The notes under the pieces are model-generated. The model saw only the letters and a list, made by a program, of their open reading frames with translations, searched no databases and was not told where the DNA came from. Below are positions 26,355 to 34,884 of a stretch of 64,000 bases of DNA, piece by piece (within the stretch, counting starts at the first letter, position 1; every line of letters starts with the position of its first letter). Origin of the DNA: Tropicimonas isoalkanivorans (GTDB taxonomy: Bacteria > Pseudomonadota > Alphaproteobacteria > Rhodobacterales > Rhodobacteraceae); contig NZ_FOLG01000011.1 of the NCBI RefSeq assembly GCF_900112335.1, forward strand, positions 118,093 through 182,092. The letters are read 5' to 3'. The position numbers and the translations under genes were made by a program.

Positions 26355-29300
26355 TCAAGGCTGTGCCGCGCCGGTTCGCGTCTCCGCCGCAAACTTCCTC
26401 CGTCCTGTCAGAGCCAGAACAAGCGCGCCGATAACGAAGGCGGCGAACGTGATTGCCACCGCACCGAGAACGAACAGCGCAAGCGCTCCGCCAATGCCCG
26501 CCGCCCCCATTCCCAGGGCAGCGCCCAGCGGAGGCCAGATCGCCCCCGCAACCAGCGCGTGCCCCATCGTCGCGACGAACAGCACCGCGACAGCAACGGT
26601 CGCGGCGAGCGTCGGCCAGGACACGGCCCGCGCCCGCCCGGGCTGGCGCACGGCGCGCCGCGTCGCCGCGACCTGACGTGCCACATCCCGCTGCACGGCC
26701 AGCAGCGACGGCACGATGAGTAGCACCAGCAGGACACCAAAACCCAGGCCGTAGACGAGCGTGATGACCGTGGGCTTGAGAAATTGCGCCTGCCGCGAAG
26801 GTTCATAAAGCAAGGGGGCCAGCCCGATCACCGTCGTCATCGTCGTCAACAGGACCGGGCGGAGCCGGTCGGCCGCAGCATCGATGATCGCCGGAATCAG
26901 CCCGCGCTCCCGTTCGTAGTCGTCGACTGTCGTCACCAGAACGATGGAATCGTTAATGATGATCCCCGACATGCCGATCAACCCGACCACGGTGAACATC
27001 GACAGCGGCAATTGCCAGGCGGAATGACCGTAGATCGTGCCGATCAGTCCGAACGGAATGACCGCCATGATCAGAAGCGGCCGGGTCCAGCTCGAGAAGA
27101 CCCACGCGAGGGTCAGGTAGATACCCATCAGGCACAGGCCGAAGCCCACCATCGCGTCGTTGAGGAAGTCCCGCTCCTGCTCCGCCAGCCCGGAGAGACG
27201 GTGAGAGACGCCGAAATCCCGCTCGATCCGCGGGAGGATATCGGTGCGCAGCGCCTCCACGATCTCTTGCGCGCGTGCCGGGTCGTCATCCGCGATATCG
27301 CCCATGACGCTGACCACACGGATGCCGTTCTCCCGCCGGATCGTCGAGAAGCCGTCCCGGCGGCTGACCTCCACGATGTCGGCCAGGGGCACATATTGGC
27401 CATCAGGCGTGCGAAGTTCGGTACGGCTCAGGAAATCTGCCGTCAACTCGCTCTCCGGCAGTTCGACCCTGATCTCGGCGCTGCGTGGACCCAGCGGATA
27501 GGTGGCCGCCTCGATCCCGTTCAGCCGGTTCCGCATCACCCGGCCCAGGTCGTCGACGGTGAAGCCGAGCGCCTCGCCTTGCGGGGTCAGGTCGAGGATC
27601 AGCTCCTCCTTGTCATAGGCCAGATCGTCCTCGACCGCAGAAACCTCGCTGAATTGCGTGACTTCCTGCTTCAGCTTCTCCGCGGCGGATTTGAGGATGG
27701 CGGGACTTGCGCCGTAGAACTGCACGTCCAGCGCGTCGCCACCCGGCCCAGAATACCACCCGCGGAAGCTGATGGTCTCGACCAGCGGATGGCGCTCCAC
27801 GCGGTCCTGCAGATCGCTGACGAACACCGCGCTGGAATAGGGACGCAGGTCCGGATCGATCAGTTCCACGGCGATGGAGCCGAGCTGGTCTTCGTCCTTG
27901 CCCTCCGTCCCGGCCAGGCCGCGCCCGGTGTTTCCGCCAATCTCGGCCAGTGCGTAGGTTACAGGGTTGGTGCCGTATGTTGCCTCGTATTCCGCCCCAA
28001 GCGCCTCTACCGCCACCTGGAACGCCCGCATTTGCTCCAGCGAATCCTCCCGTGTCGCCCCCGGCGCCATCGCGAAATTGCCGGAGACGGAGCCCTCCTC
28101 CGGCGCAGAAAAGAAACGCCACTGCATATCGCCGCGCACCAGCAGGACGACCTGAGCGGACAGCAGCAAAAGAAGGCCGGCGAGAACCGGGTAGCGCGCC
28201 CAGATCACCAGCGCCATCAGGCGGCGGAAAACGGTGTGCCGAAACCAGACGAAACCGCGGTTCATCGTCCGCGACGGCCAATCGAACCACGCTTCTTTTT
28301 TCGAGGACGCGTGCAGCGAATGCGCGAGGTGGTTGGGCAGGATCAGGAAGCACTCCACCAGGGAGGCCATCAGAACGACGATCACCGTGAGGGGAATGTC
28401 GGCGATCATGTTGCCAAACCGGCCGCCGATGGCCATGAGCCCGGCGAAGGCAATCACTGTGGTAAGGCTCGCAGCAAACACCGGGGAGGTCATCCGGCGG
28501 GCGGCGTTCTCGGCGGCGGCAACCGGGTGCTCCCCCATCCGCCGCACGCGAAAATCGGCGTGCTCGCCCACAACGATGGCATCGTCCACGATGATGCCCA
28601 GCGTCAGCAGCAAGGCAAAGAGCGACATCATGTTGAGCGTCAGCCCACCCACCCACATGAAAAACAACGCCATCAGCATGGCGACCGGAATGCCCGCGGC
28701 CACCCAAAGCGCGGTGCGGGCATTGAGGAACAGAAACAGCAGAACGACGACCAGGCCGAGGCCGAGGATCGCGTTTTCGAACAAGACGTTCAGTCGGCTG
28801 GAGATCTGCTCCGAACGCGTGCGGATCAGGTCGATGGTGACACCCTCGGGCAACCCTTCGAGCGTCTCGGCCGCGACGCGCTCCACGATCTCTTGAATTT
28901 CGATCGCATCACCCTGCGCCGAGCGGTCCACCCGCAAGGAAACGGCCGGATCGTTGCCGACGAAATAGCTGCGGTTGCGGTTGACCCCTTCAACCCGGAT
29001 CTGTGCCACGTCTCCGATCGTGAGCCGGGTGCCGTCGCGGTTGGAGCGCAGGGTGATCTCCGCAATCTCTTCCGCCGACCGTTTCTCGCTACCGGTACGC
29101 ACGCGGGCATTGGCCCCGGTCACATCCCCGGCGGGCGCGGCGTCCACCTCGCCTGCAATGGCATCAGCGATTTCGGACATGGTCACGTTGTGCCGCACCA
29201 GTGAAAGCGTGGGGACTTCCACCACGACCTGCGGCGCGGCCACACCGCGGATGGTGGTTCGCGTCACGCCTTCGGCATAGAGCCTTGCGACGAATTCATC

Positions 29301-29792
29301 GGTAAACCGCGCGAGCAGATCGACGCTTACGGGGCCTGAGATGACCACGTCCGACACCCTGTCGCGCCAGGCATCCCGGCGGACCGTGGGTTCGTCCACG
29401 TCTTCGGGGAGGTTGGTGATTGCATCGACCGCCTGCTGCACGTCGTCAGCGGCGCGCCCCATGTCATAGCCGGGCTCGAACTCCAGTTCGATGCTCGCGC
29501 GACCCTCTCGCGCGATGGACTCCGAGCTTTCCACCCCGTCCACGGCCAGCAACGCCGGTTCGAGAAGCTCGACGACGGCTGCGTCCACGTCTTCGGCGCC
29601 GGCGCCGTCCCAGGTGACGGACACGGTGATGCTGTCCAGGACCACGTCGGGGAAGTACTGCGCCCGCATCCGCGGGAAGGCAAAAAGGCCGGCGACGACT
29701 AGCACCACGAGCAGCAGGTTGGCCGCGGTGCCGTGCCGGGTGAAATAGGAGAGAATGCCGGGATGGGATGGGGCGGGCACGTGATCGTCCAT
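26355..29792 (-). CDS. RND-family efflux transporter, permease subunit
   Basis: A 1145-residue inner-membrane pump. It has the RND plan: TM1 (about 22-40), a large periplasmic porter loop, TM2-6 including LGIIVDDAIVVGEHADFRVR (the proton-relay DD), a second loop and TM8-12 with GLIGMSGIIINDSIVLVTTV. The tail from about 1040 is longer than usual and includes two to three additional hydrophobic helices (FVATMGHALVAGAIW, ALALFVLGAVAITFAAFVIG). The substrate cannot be told; this HAE1-like subgroup exports drugs or lipids. The membrane-fusion gene lies 4 bases upstream. No outer-membrane TolC gene is here. Confidence 0.94.
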   Translation of the reverse strand: MDDHVPAPSHPGILSYFTRHGTAANLLLVVLVVAGLFAFPRMRAQYFPDVVLDSITVSVTWDGAGAEDVDAAVVELLEPALLAVDGVESSESIAREGRASIELEFEPGYDMGRAADDVQQAVDAITNLPEDVDEPTVRRDAWRDRVSDVVISGPVSVDLLARFTDEFVARLYAEGVTRTTIRGVAAPQVVVEVPTLSLVRHNVTMSEIADAIAGEVDAAPAGDVTGANARVRTGSEKRSAEEIAEITLRSNRDGTRLTIGDVAQIRVEGVNRNRSYFVGNDPAVSLRVDRSAQGDAIEIQEIVERVAAETLEGLPEGVTIDLIRTRSEQISSRLNVLFENAILGLGLVVVLLFLFLNARTALWVAAGIPVAMLMALFFMWVGGLTLNMMSLFALLLTLGIIVDDAIVVGEHADFRVRRMGEHPVAAAENAARRMTSPVFAASLTTVIAFAGLMAIGGRFGNMIADIPLTVIVVLMASLVECFLILPNHLAHSLHASSKKEAWFDWPSRTMNRGFVWFRHTVFRRLMALVIWARYPVLAGLLLLLSAQVVLLVRGDMQWRFFSAPEEGSVSGNFAMAPGATREDSLEQMRAFQVAVEALGAEYEATYGTNPVTYALAEIGGNTGRGLAGTEGKDEDQLGSIAVELIDPDLRPYSSAVFVSDLQDRVERHPLVETISFRGWYSGPGGDALDVQFYGASPAILKSAAEKLKQEVTQFSEVSAVEDDLAYDKEELILDLTPQGEALGFTVDDLGRVMRNRLNGIEAATYPLGPRSAEIRVELPESELTADFLSRTELRTPDGQYVPLADIVEVSRRDGFSTIRRENGIRVVSVMGDIADDDPARAQEIVEALRTDILPRIERDFGVSHRLSGLAEQERDFLNDAMVGFGLCLMGIYLTLAWVFSSWTRPLLIMAVIPFGLIGTIYGHSAWQLPLSMFTVVGLIGMSGIIINDSIVLVTTVDDYERERGLIPAIIDAAADRLRPVLLTTMTTVIGLAPLLYEPSRQAQFLKPTVITLVYGLGFGVLLVLLIVPSLLAVQRDVARQVAATRRAVRQPGRARAVSWPTLAATVAVAVLFVATMGHALVAGAIWPPLGAALGMGAAGIGGALALFVLGAVAITFAAFVIGALVLALTGRRKFAAETRTGAAQP

Positions 29793-29796
29793 GCGG

Positions 29797-31275
29797 TCAG
29801 CCCCCCATCCGGCTCTCGATGCGCTCCACCATCTGCGCCGGCACCTGCTCCTCTTGAAGTTGCGAGAGGATACGCGCCTTGGCATCCGCCGGCATCGCGC
29901 CATTGGCCTCCACCGCCGCAATCAGCGCGGCGCGTCGATCCGGCGACAGGGTGATCATCTGCCCCTCGGGCTCGACCGCCGCGTCGCTGGCAGCGACATC
30001 CATTTTCTCGGCCGACAGGTCCTTCACGCGAATGCCCGTACCAAGTAGCGGCGAGCGTTCCGCCACCACGCGCCTGCCCTCCAATCCGGCCGCCGCGACG
30101 ATCACGTCGTCCCCCTGCCTGCGCAGCAGATCCACCCGGGCCGTCTCCAACCGCGCGTCTTCGTTTATGACCAAAAGTGTATTGGCCGCGTCGAGCGCTG
30201 TCGCGGGCAGCACCGCCACATCGCTCAGTTCCGGCTCCTCCACGTGAACGGTCACGAAATCTCCGGGCCGGAAGCCGGCGAAACGGTCCAGTCGGGCGAA
30301 CAGCAAACGGCCGGTCTGGCCCTCGCCCACGGAGGCGTCGACGCGCGAGACCAGTCCGAATGCCTCGAGGTCGACCCCCAGCACGTCGAGCGTGACGCGC
30401 ACGGGCGCGCCGATCAGTCGGCCGGTCTCGTTCAGAAGGCGGGCATATTGCGATGTCGAAACGCGAAAGGCGACCTCCAATGACTCCGGATCGATCAGTG
30501 TGGCGAGCCGTTCGTTCTGGGTCACGAGACCGCCCTCGACGACAGACACATCGGCCAGCGTGCCGGAAAATGCGGCGCGGACCTCCGTATCCTCCAGATC
30601 GCGCTGTGCCTCGCCGAAGGCGATCCGCGCGCGGGCGAGCGCGTTGCGGGCGACGTCCAGCCGATTCTCCGCGTCCGCTTCGGACAGGCGGCGACTCACG
30701 ACAGCCTGGTTGGCGCTGGCCTCCGCAAGGGCTGCTTCCTCGATCGCCGCCTCAGTGCCCACACCGCGGCCGGCCAGATCCTGCTGGCGCTTCAATGCCT
30801 GTGTGCGCAAGTCGGCCTGTGCCCGGGATGCCGCCAGTTCGTCCCGCACCAGCGCCAGGTTGCGCAGAGCGTCCCGTAATTCCGCCTCCGCCTCGGCGAC
30901 ATCGGTGCGGGCGACCTCGAGCGCCGCTTCGGCATCGTTGGGATCGACTCGCGCCAACAACGCACCGGCCTCGACCCTCGCGCCGGATTCCATGGAGTCC
31001 GACAGTTCGACGATCCGCCCGCCAGCCCCGGCGCGAACCTCGAGCGTCCGCCGGCTCTGGATTTCCCCGAAGGCCACCATGATCGGGACCACGTCTTCGG
31101 CCACGACCTCCACCGAATTGACCGACAGAACCCGCTCGCTGGCGGGGCGTTGCGCGACTTCGCGGTTCATCCGCTCCTGGACGGCCTCGTAAAAGATCCG
31201 CCCGCCATAGGCGAGCAGCCCGACCGTCATCGACAGCAGGAACAGCCCCGTGAGGGATCTGCGAAGAAACTGCAT
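29797..31275 (-). CDS. RND efflux membrane-fusion (periplasmic adaptor) protein
   Basis: A 492-residue adaptor with an N-terminal anchor helix (about 9-28), a biotinyl-lipoyl-like half (VRAGAGGRIVELSDSMESGA), a long alanine-rich alpha-hairpin (about 105-225), a second lipoyl half (SGTLADVSVVEGGLV) and beta-barrel and membrane-proximal domains. The C-terminus (about 420-492) has an additional helical segment with SPDRRAALIAAVEANGAMP, which is unusual for adaptors and is rich in charge. It links the permease to an outer-membrane channel. It is the first gene of the two-gene operon, with 119 bases to moaB behind it. Confidence 0.92.
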   Translation of the reverse strand: MQFLRRSLTGLFLLSMTVGLLAYGGRIFYEAVQERMNREVAQRPASERVLSVNSVEVVAEDVVPIMVAFGEIQSRRTLEVRAGAGGRIVELSDSMESGARVEAGALLARVDPNDAEAALEVARTDVAEAEAELRDALRNLALVRDELAASRAQADLRTQALKRQQDLAGRGVGTEAAIEEAALAEASANQAVVSRRLSEADAENRLDVARNALARARIAFGEAQRDLEDTEVRAAFSGTLADVSVVEGGLVTQNERLATLIDPESLEVAFRVSTSQYARLLNETGRLIGAPVRVTLDVLGVDLEAFGLVSRVDASVGEGQTGRLLFARLDRFAGFRPGDFVTVHVEEPELSDVAVLPATALDAANTLLVINEDARLETARVDLLRRQGDDVIVAAAGLEGRRVVAERSPLLGTGIRVKDLSAEKMDVAASDAAVEPEGQMITLSPDRRAALIAAVEANGAMPADAKARILSQLQEEQVPAQMVERIESRMGG

Positions 31276-31394
31276 CCAAGGCGCCCTTTCCGGCTGGTAC
31301 GGCCAACGGACAATCTATTCCGAAACCGGAATGCGGTAAAACCACAGGCTTGTTACGTGCAACTGTGCCGAGTCCGTCGAAAAAAGTCTCGTTC

Positions 31395-31937
31395 TTACTT
31401 CCGCCGCAGGTGTTCTTCGAGCCGGGGCAGGATCTCAACGAAGTTGCAGGGCCGGTGGCGGTAGTCAAACTGCGCCTCCAGGATCTCGTCCCAGGCGTCC
31501 TTGCAGGCGCCAGGACTGCCGGGGAGCGCGAAGAGATAGGTTCCGCGCGCGACCCCCCCCGTCGCCCGCGACTGAACGGCCGAGGTGCCGATCTTTTTCA
31601 TCGAGACCATCGTGAAGACGATGGCAAAGGCCTCGATCTCCTTTTCATACACGTCCCGATGCGCCTCGACCGTCACGTCCCGACCGGTGAGCCCGGTGCC
31701 GCCGGTGGACAAGACCACATCGATCTCCGGATCGTCGCACCACGTTGAAAGCTGCGACGCGATCTCGTTGCGTTCGTCCTGAACCAGTTTTCGCTCGGCC
31801 ACCACGTGCCCGGCGCGTTCGATCCGCTCGACCAGAACGTCGCCGGAGCGGTCCTCCGCGAGCGAGCGGGTGTCGGAAACAGTCAGCACGGCGATACGGA
31901 CGGGAACGAACGCCTTGGTGTCATCAATCTTGCTCAT
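31395..31937 (-). CDS. moaB: molybdenum cofactor biosynthesis protein B
   Basis: A 180-residue MoaB/MogA-fold protein that binds or adenylates molybdopterin during molybdenum cofactor synthesis. Family motifs: RIAVLTVSDTRSLAEDRSGD, DVVLSTGGTGLTGRDVT (the molybdopterin-binding loop), and YLFALPGSPGACKDAWDEIL. The ATG at 31937 (MSKIDD) has AAGAG six bases upstream; a Met two codons earlier is possible. It directly follows the uracil glycosylase gene. The other Mo-cofactor genes here (moaE, moaD) are 13 kb away. Confidence 0.93.
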   Translation of the reverse strand: MSKIDDTKAFVPVRIAVLTVSDTRSLAEDRSGDVLVERIERAGHVVAERKLVQDERNEIASQLSTWCDDPEIDVVLSTGGTGLTGRDVTVEAHRDVYEKEIEAFAIVFTMVSMKKIGTSAVQSRATGGVARGTYLFALPGSPGACKDAWDEILEAQFDYRHRPCNFVEILPRLEEHLRRK

Positions 31938-31946
31938 CGGCATCTC

Positions 31947-32762
31947 TTAATTTGGCGGCTCGAGGCGGGCCTGCAGATCCAGAAGATCTGCCCAGGCCTG
32001 CCGCTTGGCAGCGGGGTTGCGCAGCAGGTAGGCCGGGTGGAACATCGGCAAGGCCGGCAGGCCGCAGGCCTCGGCCCAGGTGCCGCGCAGCCGGGTGATG
32101 CCGCGTCGGCCCAGCATGGCCTGGCACGAGATATTTCCCATCAGCACCAGCAGGTCGGGCGCAGCGAGTGCCACGTGCCGCTCGACAAAGGGCTTCATCA
32201 TGGCGATCTCTTCCGGATTTGGGTCGCGATTCTGCGGTGGCCGCCAGGGCAGGATGTTGGTGATGTAGAGCGCCGTGTCGAGGTCCGGCGAGGCTCGCGA
32301 TAGGCCGATGGCGGCGAACATCCGGTCAAGCAGTTTCCCGGCTCTGCCGACGAACGGTTTGCCCTGCATATCCTCGTCCCGGCCGGGCGCTTCGCCGATG
32401 ATCATGACCCGCGCACCAGGCCGGCCATCCGAAAAGACCAGTGTCCGGGCGGCCTTCTTGAGTTCGCAATGTTCGAAGGCGGCAAGCGCCGCCTGCAGGT
32501 CGTCCAGTGTCGCGGCCGCCTCGGCGGCGGCGCGCGCTTCGCCAATTGCGTCGGCGTCGGGCTGCACAACGACAGTCGGGCGCGTCTGTGGAGGGGGCGC
32601 AGATGGGGCTGGTGCTTCGGCCGCGGCACGCTTGCGTTCGGCCTCCGCCGCAGAGAGCGCATAGCGGTCCAGCGGCTCCTCCGCGATGCACAGGTCCGCC
32701 CCGAGCGCTATCTGGAAATCCAGTGCGGCAAACATTGCGTCCGGGGTGAGGTCCTGGGCCAT
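31947..32762 (-). CDS. uracil-DNA glycosylase, family 4-like
   Basis: Removes uracil from DNA. The 271-residue protein has a variable Ala-rich N-terminus (to about 90) and the family-4 core: [20 protein letters not shown] (water-activating motif), [15 protein letters not shown], and [10 protein letters not shown] with the motif II histidine (H242). In well-studied family-4 enzymes four cysteines hold a 4Fe-4S cluster. Here only one aligns (C99 in FEHCEL); the positions of two others are W173 and M188/M189, so the cluster is probably absent. It is upstream of moaB by 9 bases and divergent from pyrB. Confidence 0.9.
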   Translation of the reverse strand: MAQDLTPDAMFAALDFQIALGADLCIAEEPLDRYALSAAEAERKRAAAEAPAPSAPPPQTRPTVVVQPDADAIGEARAAAEAAATLDDLQAALAAFEHCELKKAARTLVFSDGRPGARVMIIGEAPGRDEDMQGKPFVGRAGKLLDRMFAAIGLSRASPDLDTALYITNILPWRPPQNRDPNPEEIAMMKPFVERHVALAAPDLLVLMGNISCQAMLGRRGITRLRGTWAEACGLPALPMFHPAYLLRNPAAKRQAWADLLDLQARLEPPN

Positions 32763-32822
32763 GCGCTCTTGCTAGCGGATCGAATGACCATCGGAAAGCG
32801 GCACAATGGCCTGTGACGATGA

Positions 32823-32870
32823 ACGCTCCTGCGGAGCGTGCCTTCGGCGAGGGTATTTGGCACCAACAAG
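32823..32870 (+). repeat. dispersed intergenic element, copy 3 (hairpin plus core)
   Basis: A perfect 7-bp hairpin (ACGCTCC/GGAGCGT, loop TGC; 32823-32839) is directly followed by GTGCCTTCGGCGAGGGTATT and then CACCAACAAG, a slightly diverged core. It lies in the 214-base gap between the divergent uracil glycosylase and pyrB genes. Confidence 0.78.
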
Positions 32871-32924
32871 ACGCTTGCAGACAAAGATCCGGCGACATGC
32901 GGCACCACGGGCGGGCGCGGCCCG

Positions 32925-32952
32925 TTGTGGGGCGGTGGCGCTCTGGTATAAG
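32925..32952 (+). promoter_or_regulatory. candidate sigma70-type promoter of pyrB
   Basis: TTGTGG (32925) and TATAAG (32947) are separated by 16 bases, and the ATG follows 25 bases later with the ribosome binding site GGAGGGG. It is the best -35/-10 pair in this gap. Confidence 0.4.
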
Positions 32953-32976
32953 CGGCCCAGCAGATCGGAGGGGCCA

Positions 32977-33921
32977 ATGACATTCCGCGCCAGACATCTT
33001 CTGGGGATCGAACAGCTTCATCCAATCGAAATCGCGACGGTCCTGGATCTTGCGGACAGCTATGTGGACCTGAGCAGGGGCGCCGTGAAGCATTCGGACC
33101 GGCTGGCGGGCCTCACGCAGATCAACATGTTCTTCGAGAATTCCACCCGGACGCAGGCCAGTTTCGAACTGGCCGGCAAGCGTCTCGGCGCGGATGTAAT
33201 GAACATGGCGATGCAGGCGAGTTCCATCAAGAAAGGCGAGACGCTGATCGACACGGCGTTGACCCTGAACGCGATGCACCCCGATCTGCTGGTGGTGCGG
33301 CATCCGCATTCCGGTGCGGTCGACCTGCTGGCGCAGAAGGTGACCTGCGCGGTTCTGAATGCCGGCGACGGGCGGCACGAGCACCCCACGCAGGCCTTGC
33401 TGGACGCGCTCACCATCCGGCGGGCAAAGGGCCGGCTGCACCGGCTCAACATCGCCATCTGCGGCGACATTGCGCACAGCCGGGTGGCGCGATCGAACAT
33501 CCTGCTTCTGGGGAAAATGGAGAACCGGGTGCGGCTCGTCGGGCCGCCCACGCTGATTCCCTCCGGCGCGGCGGACTGGGGCGTCGAGGTCTATGACGAC
33601 ATGGCCAAGGGGTTGGAGGGCTGCGACGTGGTGATGATGCTGCGGTTGCAGAAGGAGCGCATGGATGGCGGGTTCATCCCGTCGGAGCGGGAGTACTACC
33701 ACCGGTATGGGCTGGATGCCGAGAAACTGGCCCACGCGAAGGAGGATGCCATCGTCATGCATCCGGGACCGATGAATCGCGGCGTGGAGATCGACGGCAC
33801 GATTGCAGACGACATCAACCGCTCGGTCATCCAGGAGCAGGTGGAGATGGGCGTTGCGGTGCGCATGGCGGCGATGGACCTGCTGGCGCAGAACCTGCGG
33901 GAGGAGCGATCCAATGGATGA
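32977..33921 (+). CDS. pyrB: aspartate carbamoyltransferase catalytic subunit
   Basis: Condenses carbamoyl phosphate with aspartate, the committed step of pyrimidine synthesis. The 314-residue protein has the carbamoyl phosphate loop [18 protein letters not shown] (STRT at 56-59), HPTQALLD (about 137-144) and the aspartate-domain [11 protein letters not shown]. No regulatory pyrI gene follows. Instead two small membrane-protein genes and a degenerate dihydroorotase gene are in the same operon, and the first overlaps the pyrB end by 8 bases. As in Pseudomonas, the inactive dihydroorotase may serve as a structural partner of the transcarbamoylase. Confidence 0.96.
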   Translation: MTFRARHLLGIEQLHPIEIATVLDLADSYVDLSRGAVKHSDRLAGLTQINMFFENSTRTQASFELAGKRLGADVMNMAMQASSIKKGETLIDTALTLNAMHPDLLVVRHPHSGAVDLLAQKVTCAVLNAGDGRHEHPTQALLDALTIRRAKGRLHRLNIAICGDIAHSRVARSNILLLGKMENRVRLVGPPTLIPSGAADWGVEVYDDMAKGLEGCDVVMMLRLQKERMDGGFIPSEREYYHRYGLDAEKLAHAKEDAIVMHPGPMNRGVEIDGTIADDINRSVIQEQVEMGVAVRMAAMDLLAQNLREERSNG

Positions 33922-34336
33922 GCGGGATGGAAGCGCCGAGACCGTTCTGGCGAGCTGGCCGGCAGACCGTGGGGCCTATATCCGCGGATACGTTCGGCTG
34001 GCCGTGATCGGCTCGGTCGTGTCTGCGGCGGTTCTCCTTGCGCTCGGAAATGATGATCCCTGGGTGGGCCCGGTGGGCGTCGTCCTGGCGCTCGCGGTGC
34101 GCGGATTCTACCTGGCTTCGGAAGAGCTTTCGGTTCGCTGGGATCTGACCGGGAGCCGGCTGGTGAGTTCGTTCGGAAAATCGATCCCTCTGCGGGACAT
34201 TGCGCGCGTTCGACGCCTCGGGACCGCGGTCCAGGTGGTGACCCGTGGCGGCGACAAGCACCTGATGAAGCATCTTGCCCAGCCGGAGGTCGCCCGCGAC
34301 CGGATCGCCCGGGCCGCCGGCGTGGAGGACACGTGA
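33914..34336 (+). CDS. small membrane protein in the pyr operon (first of two)
   Basis: A 140-residue protein with two adjacent hydrophobic helices (about 25-65) and a C-terminal beta-rich part, [20 protein letters not shown] ... [16 protein letters not shown], that resembles bacterial PH-like domains found after paired helices in small membrane proteins. No specific family can be named. It overlaps pyrB by 8 bases and the next gene by 4 bases, so it is translated with them. A link to pyrimidine synthesis is not evident. Confidence 0.85.
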   Translation: MDERDGSAETVLASWPADRGAYIRGYVRLAVIGSVVSAAVLLALGNDDPWVGPVGVVLALAVRGFYLASEELSVRWDLTGSRLVSSFGKSIPLRDIARVRRLGTAVQVVTRGGDKHLMKHLAQPEVARDRIARAAGVEDT

Positions 34337-34884
34337 CAGGCGGGTCGGCAGACACACCCGGCGGCTGGGAGGGCATCCTGGAGCCGGGGGAGACGGTGCT
34401 CTGGCAAGGGCGGCCACGGCCAGGCGTCAGCTTCACCGGTTTCGATCTCCGCCGCACGCTCTTCGGGCTCGTTTTCCTCGGTTTCGCCCTGTTCTGGGTA
34501 GTCGGCGCCGCCCACGCGACGGGCGACGCTCCGTTGCCCGTACGGATCCTGTTTCCGGCGGCGGGATTCCTGTTCGTTTTCCAAGGTGCGCGGCTGGCCG
34601 GCGGCGACCGGCTCTGGCGGGCCTGGGTGCGAAGGGGCACCTGGTACACGCTGACCAGCCAGCAAGCGCTGATTGCGACCGAGGTCTTCGGCAGGAGGGG
34701 GCTTGACGCTTGGCCTATAACCGGGCGGAACGCGATCGAGCTCGTGGAGGGATCGCCGGGCAGCATTTTCTTTGCCGACACCGGTGGTCCTTTTGGACGG
34801 GGCCGCCGGATTGGTTTCGAGAGGATCGACGACGCGCGCGAGGTTCTTGCCCTCATGCGCCGTGTCCAGAGGGGAGCGGCATGA
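34333..34884 (+). CDS. small membrane protein in the pyr operon (second of two)
   Basis: A 183-residue protein starting with GTG. It opens with WEGILEPGETVLWQGRPRPG, the kind of start seen in proteins with a membrane-attached PH-like domain, then has two hydrophobic helices (about 43-62 and 70-90) and a beta-rich tail with WYTLTSQQALIATEVFG. It resembles the preceding protein in plan. It overlaps that gene by 4 bases and pyrC by 4 bases. The role is unknown. Confidence 0.85.
   Translation: MTGGSADTPGGWEGILEPGETVLWQGRPRPGVSFTGFDLRRTLFGLVFLGFALFWVVGAAHATGDAPLPVRILFPAAGFLFVFQGARLAGGDRLWRAWVRRGTWYTLTSQQALIATEVFGRRGLDAWPITGRNAIELVEGSPGSIFFADTGGPFGRGRRIGFERIDDAREVLALMRRVQRGAA

Noticed and set aside
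26784..29204. Open frame of 806 codons opposite the RND permease gene
   Set aside because: Antisense shadow with repetitive Arg/His/Gln composition and no motif, while the permease on the other strand has all family hallmarks.
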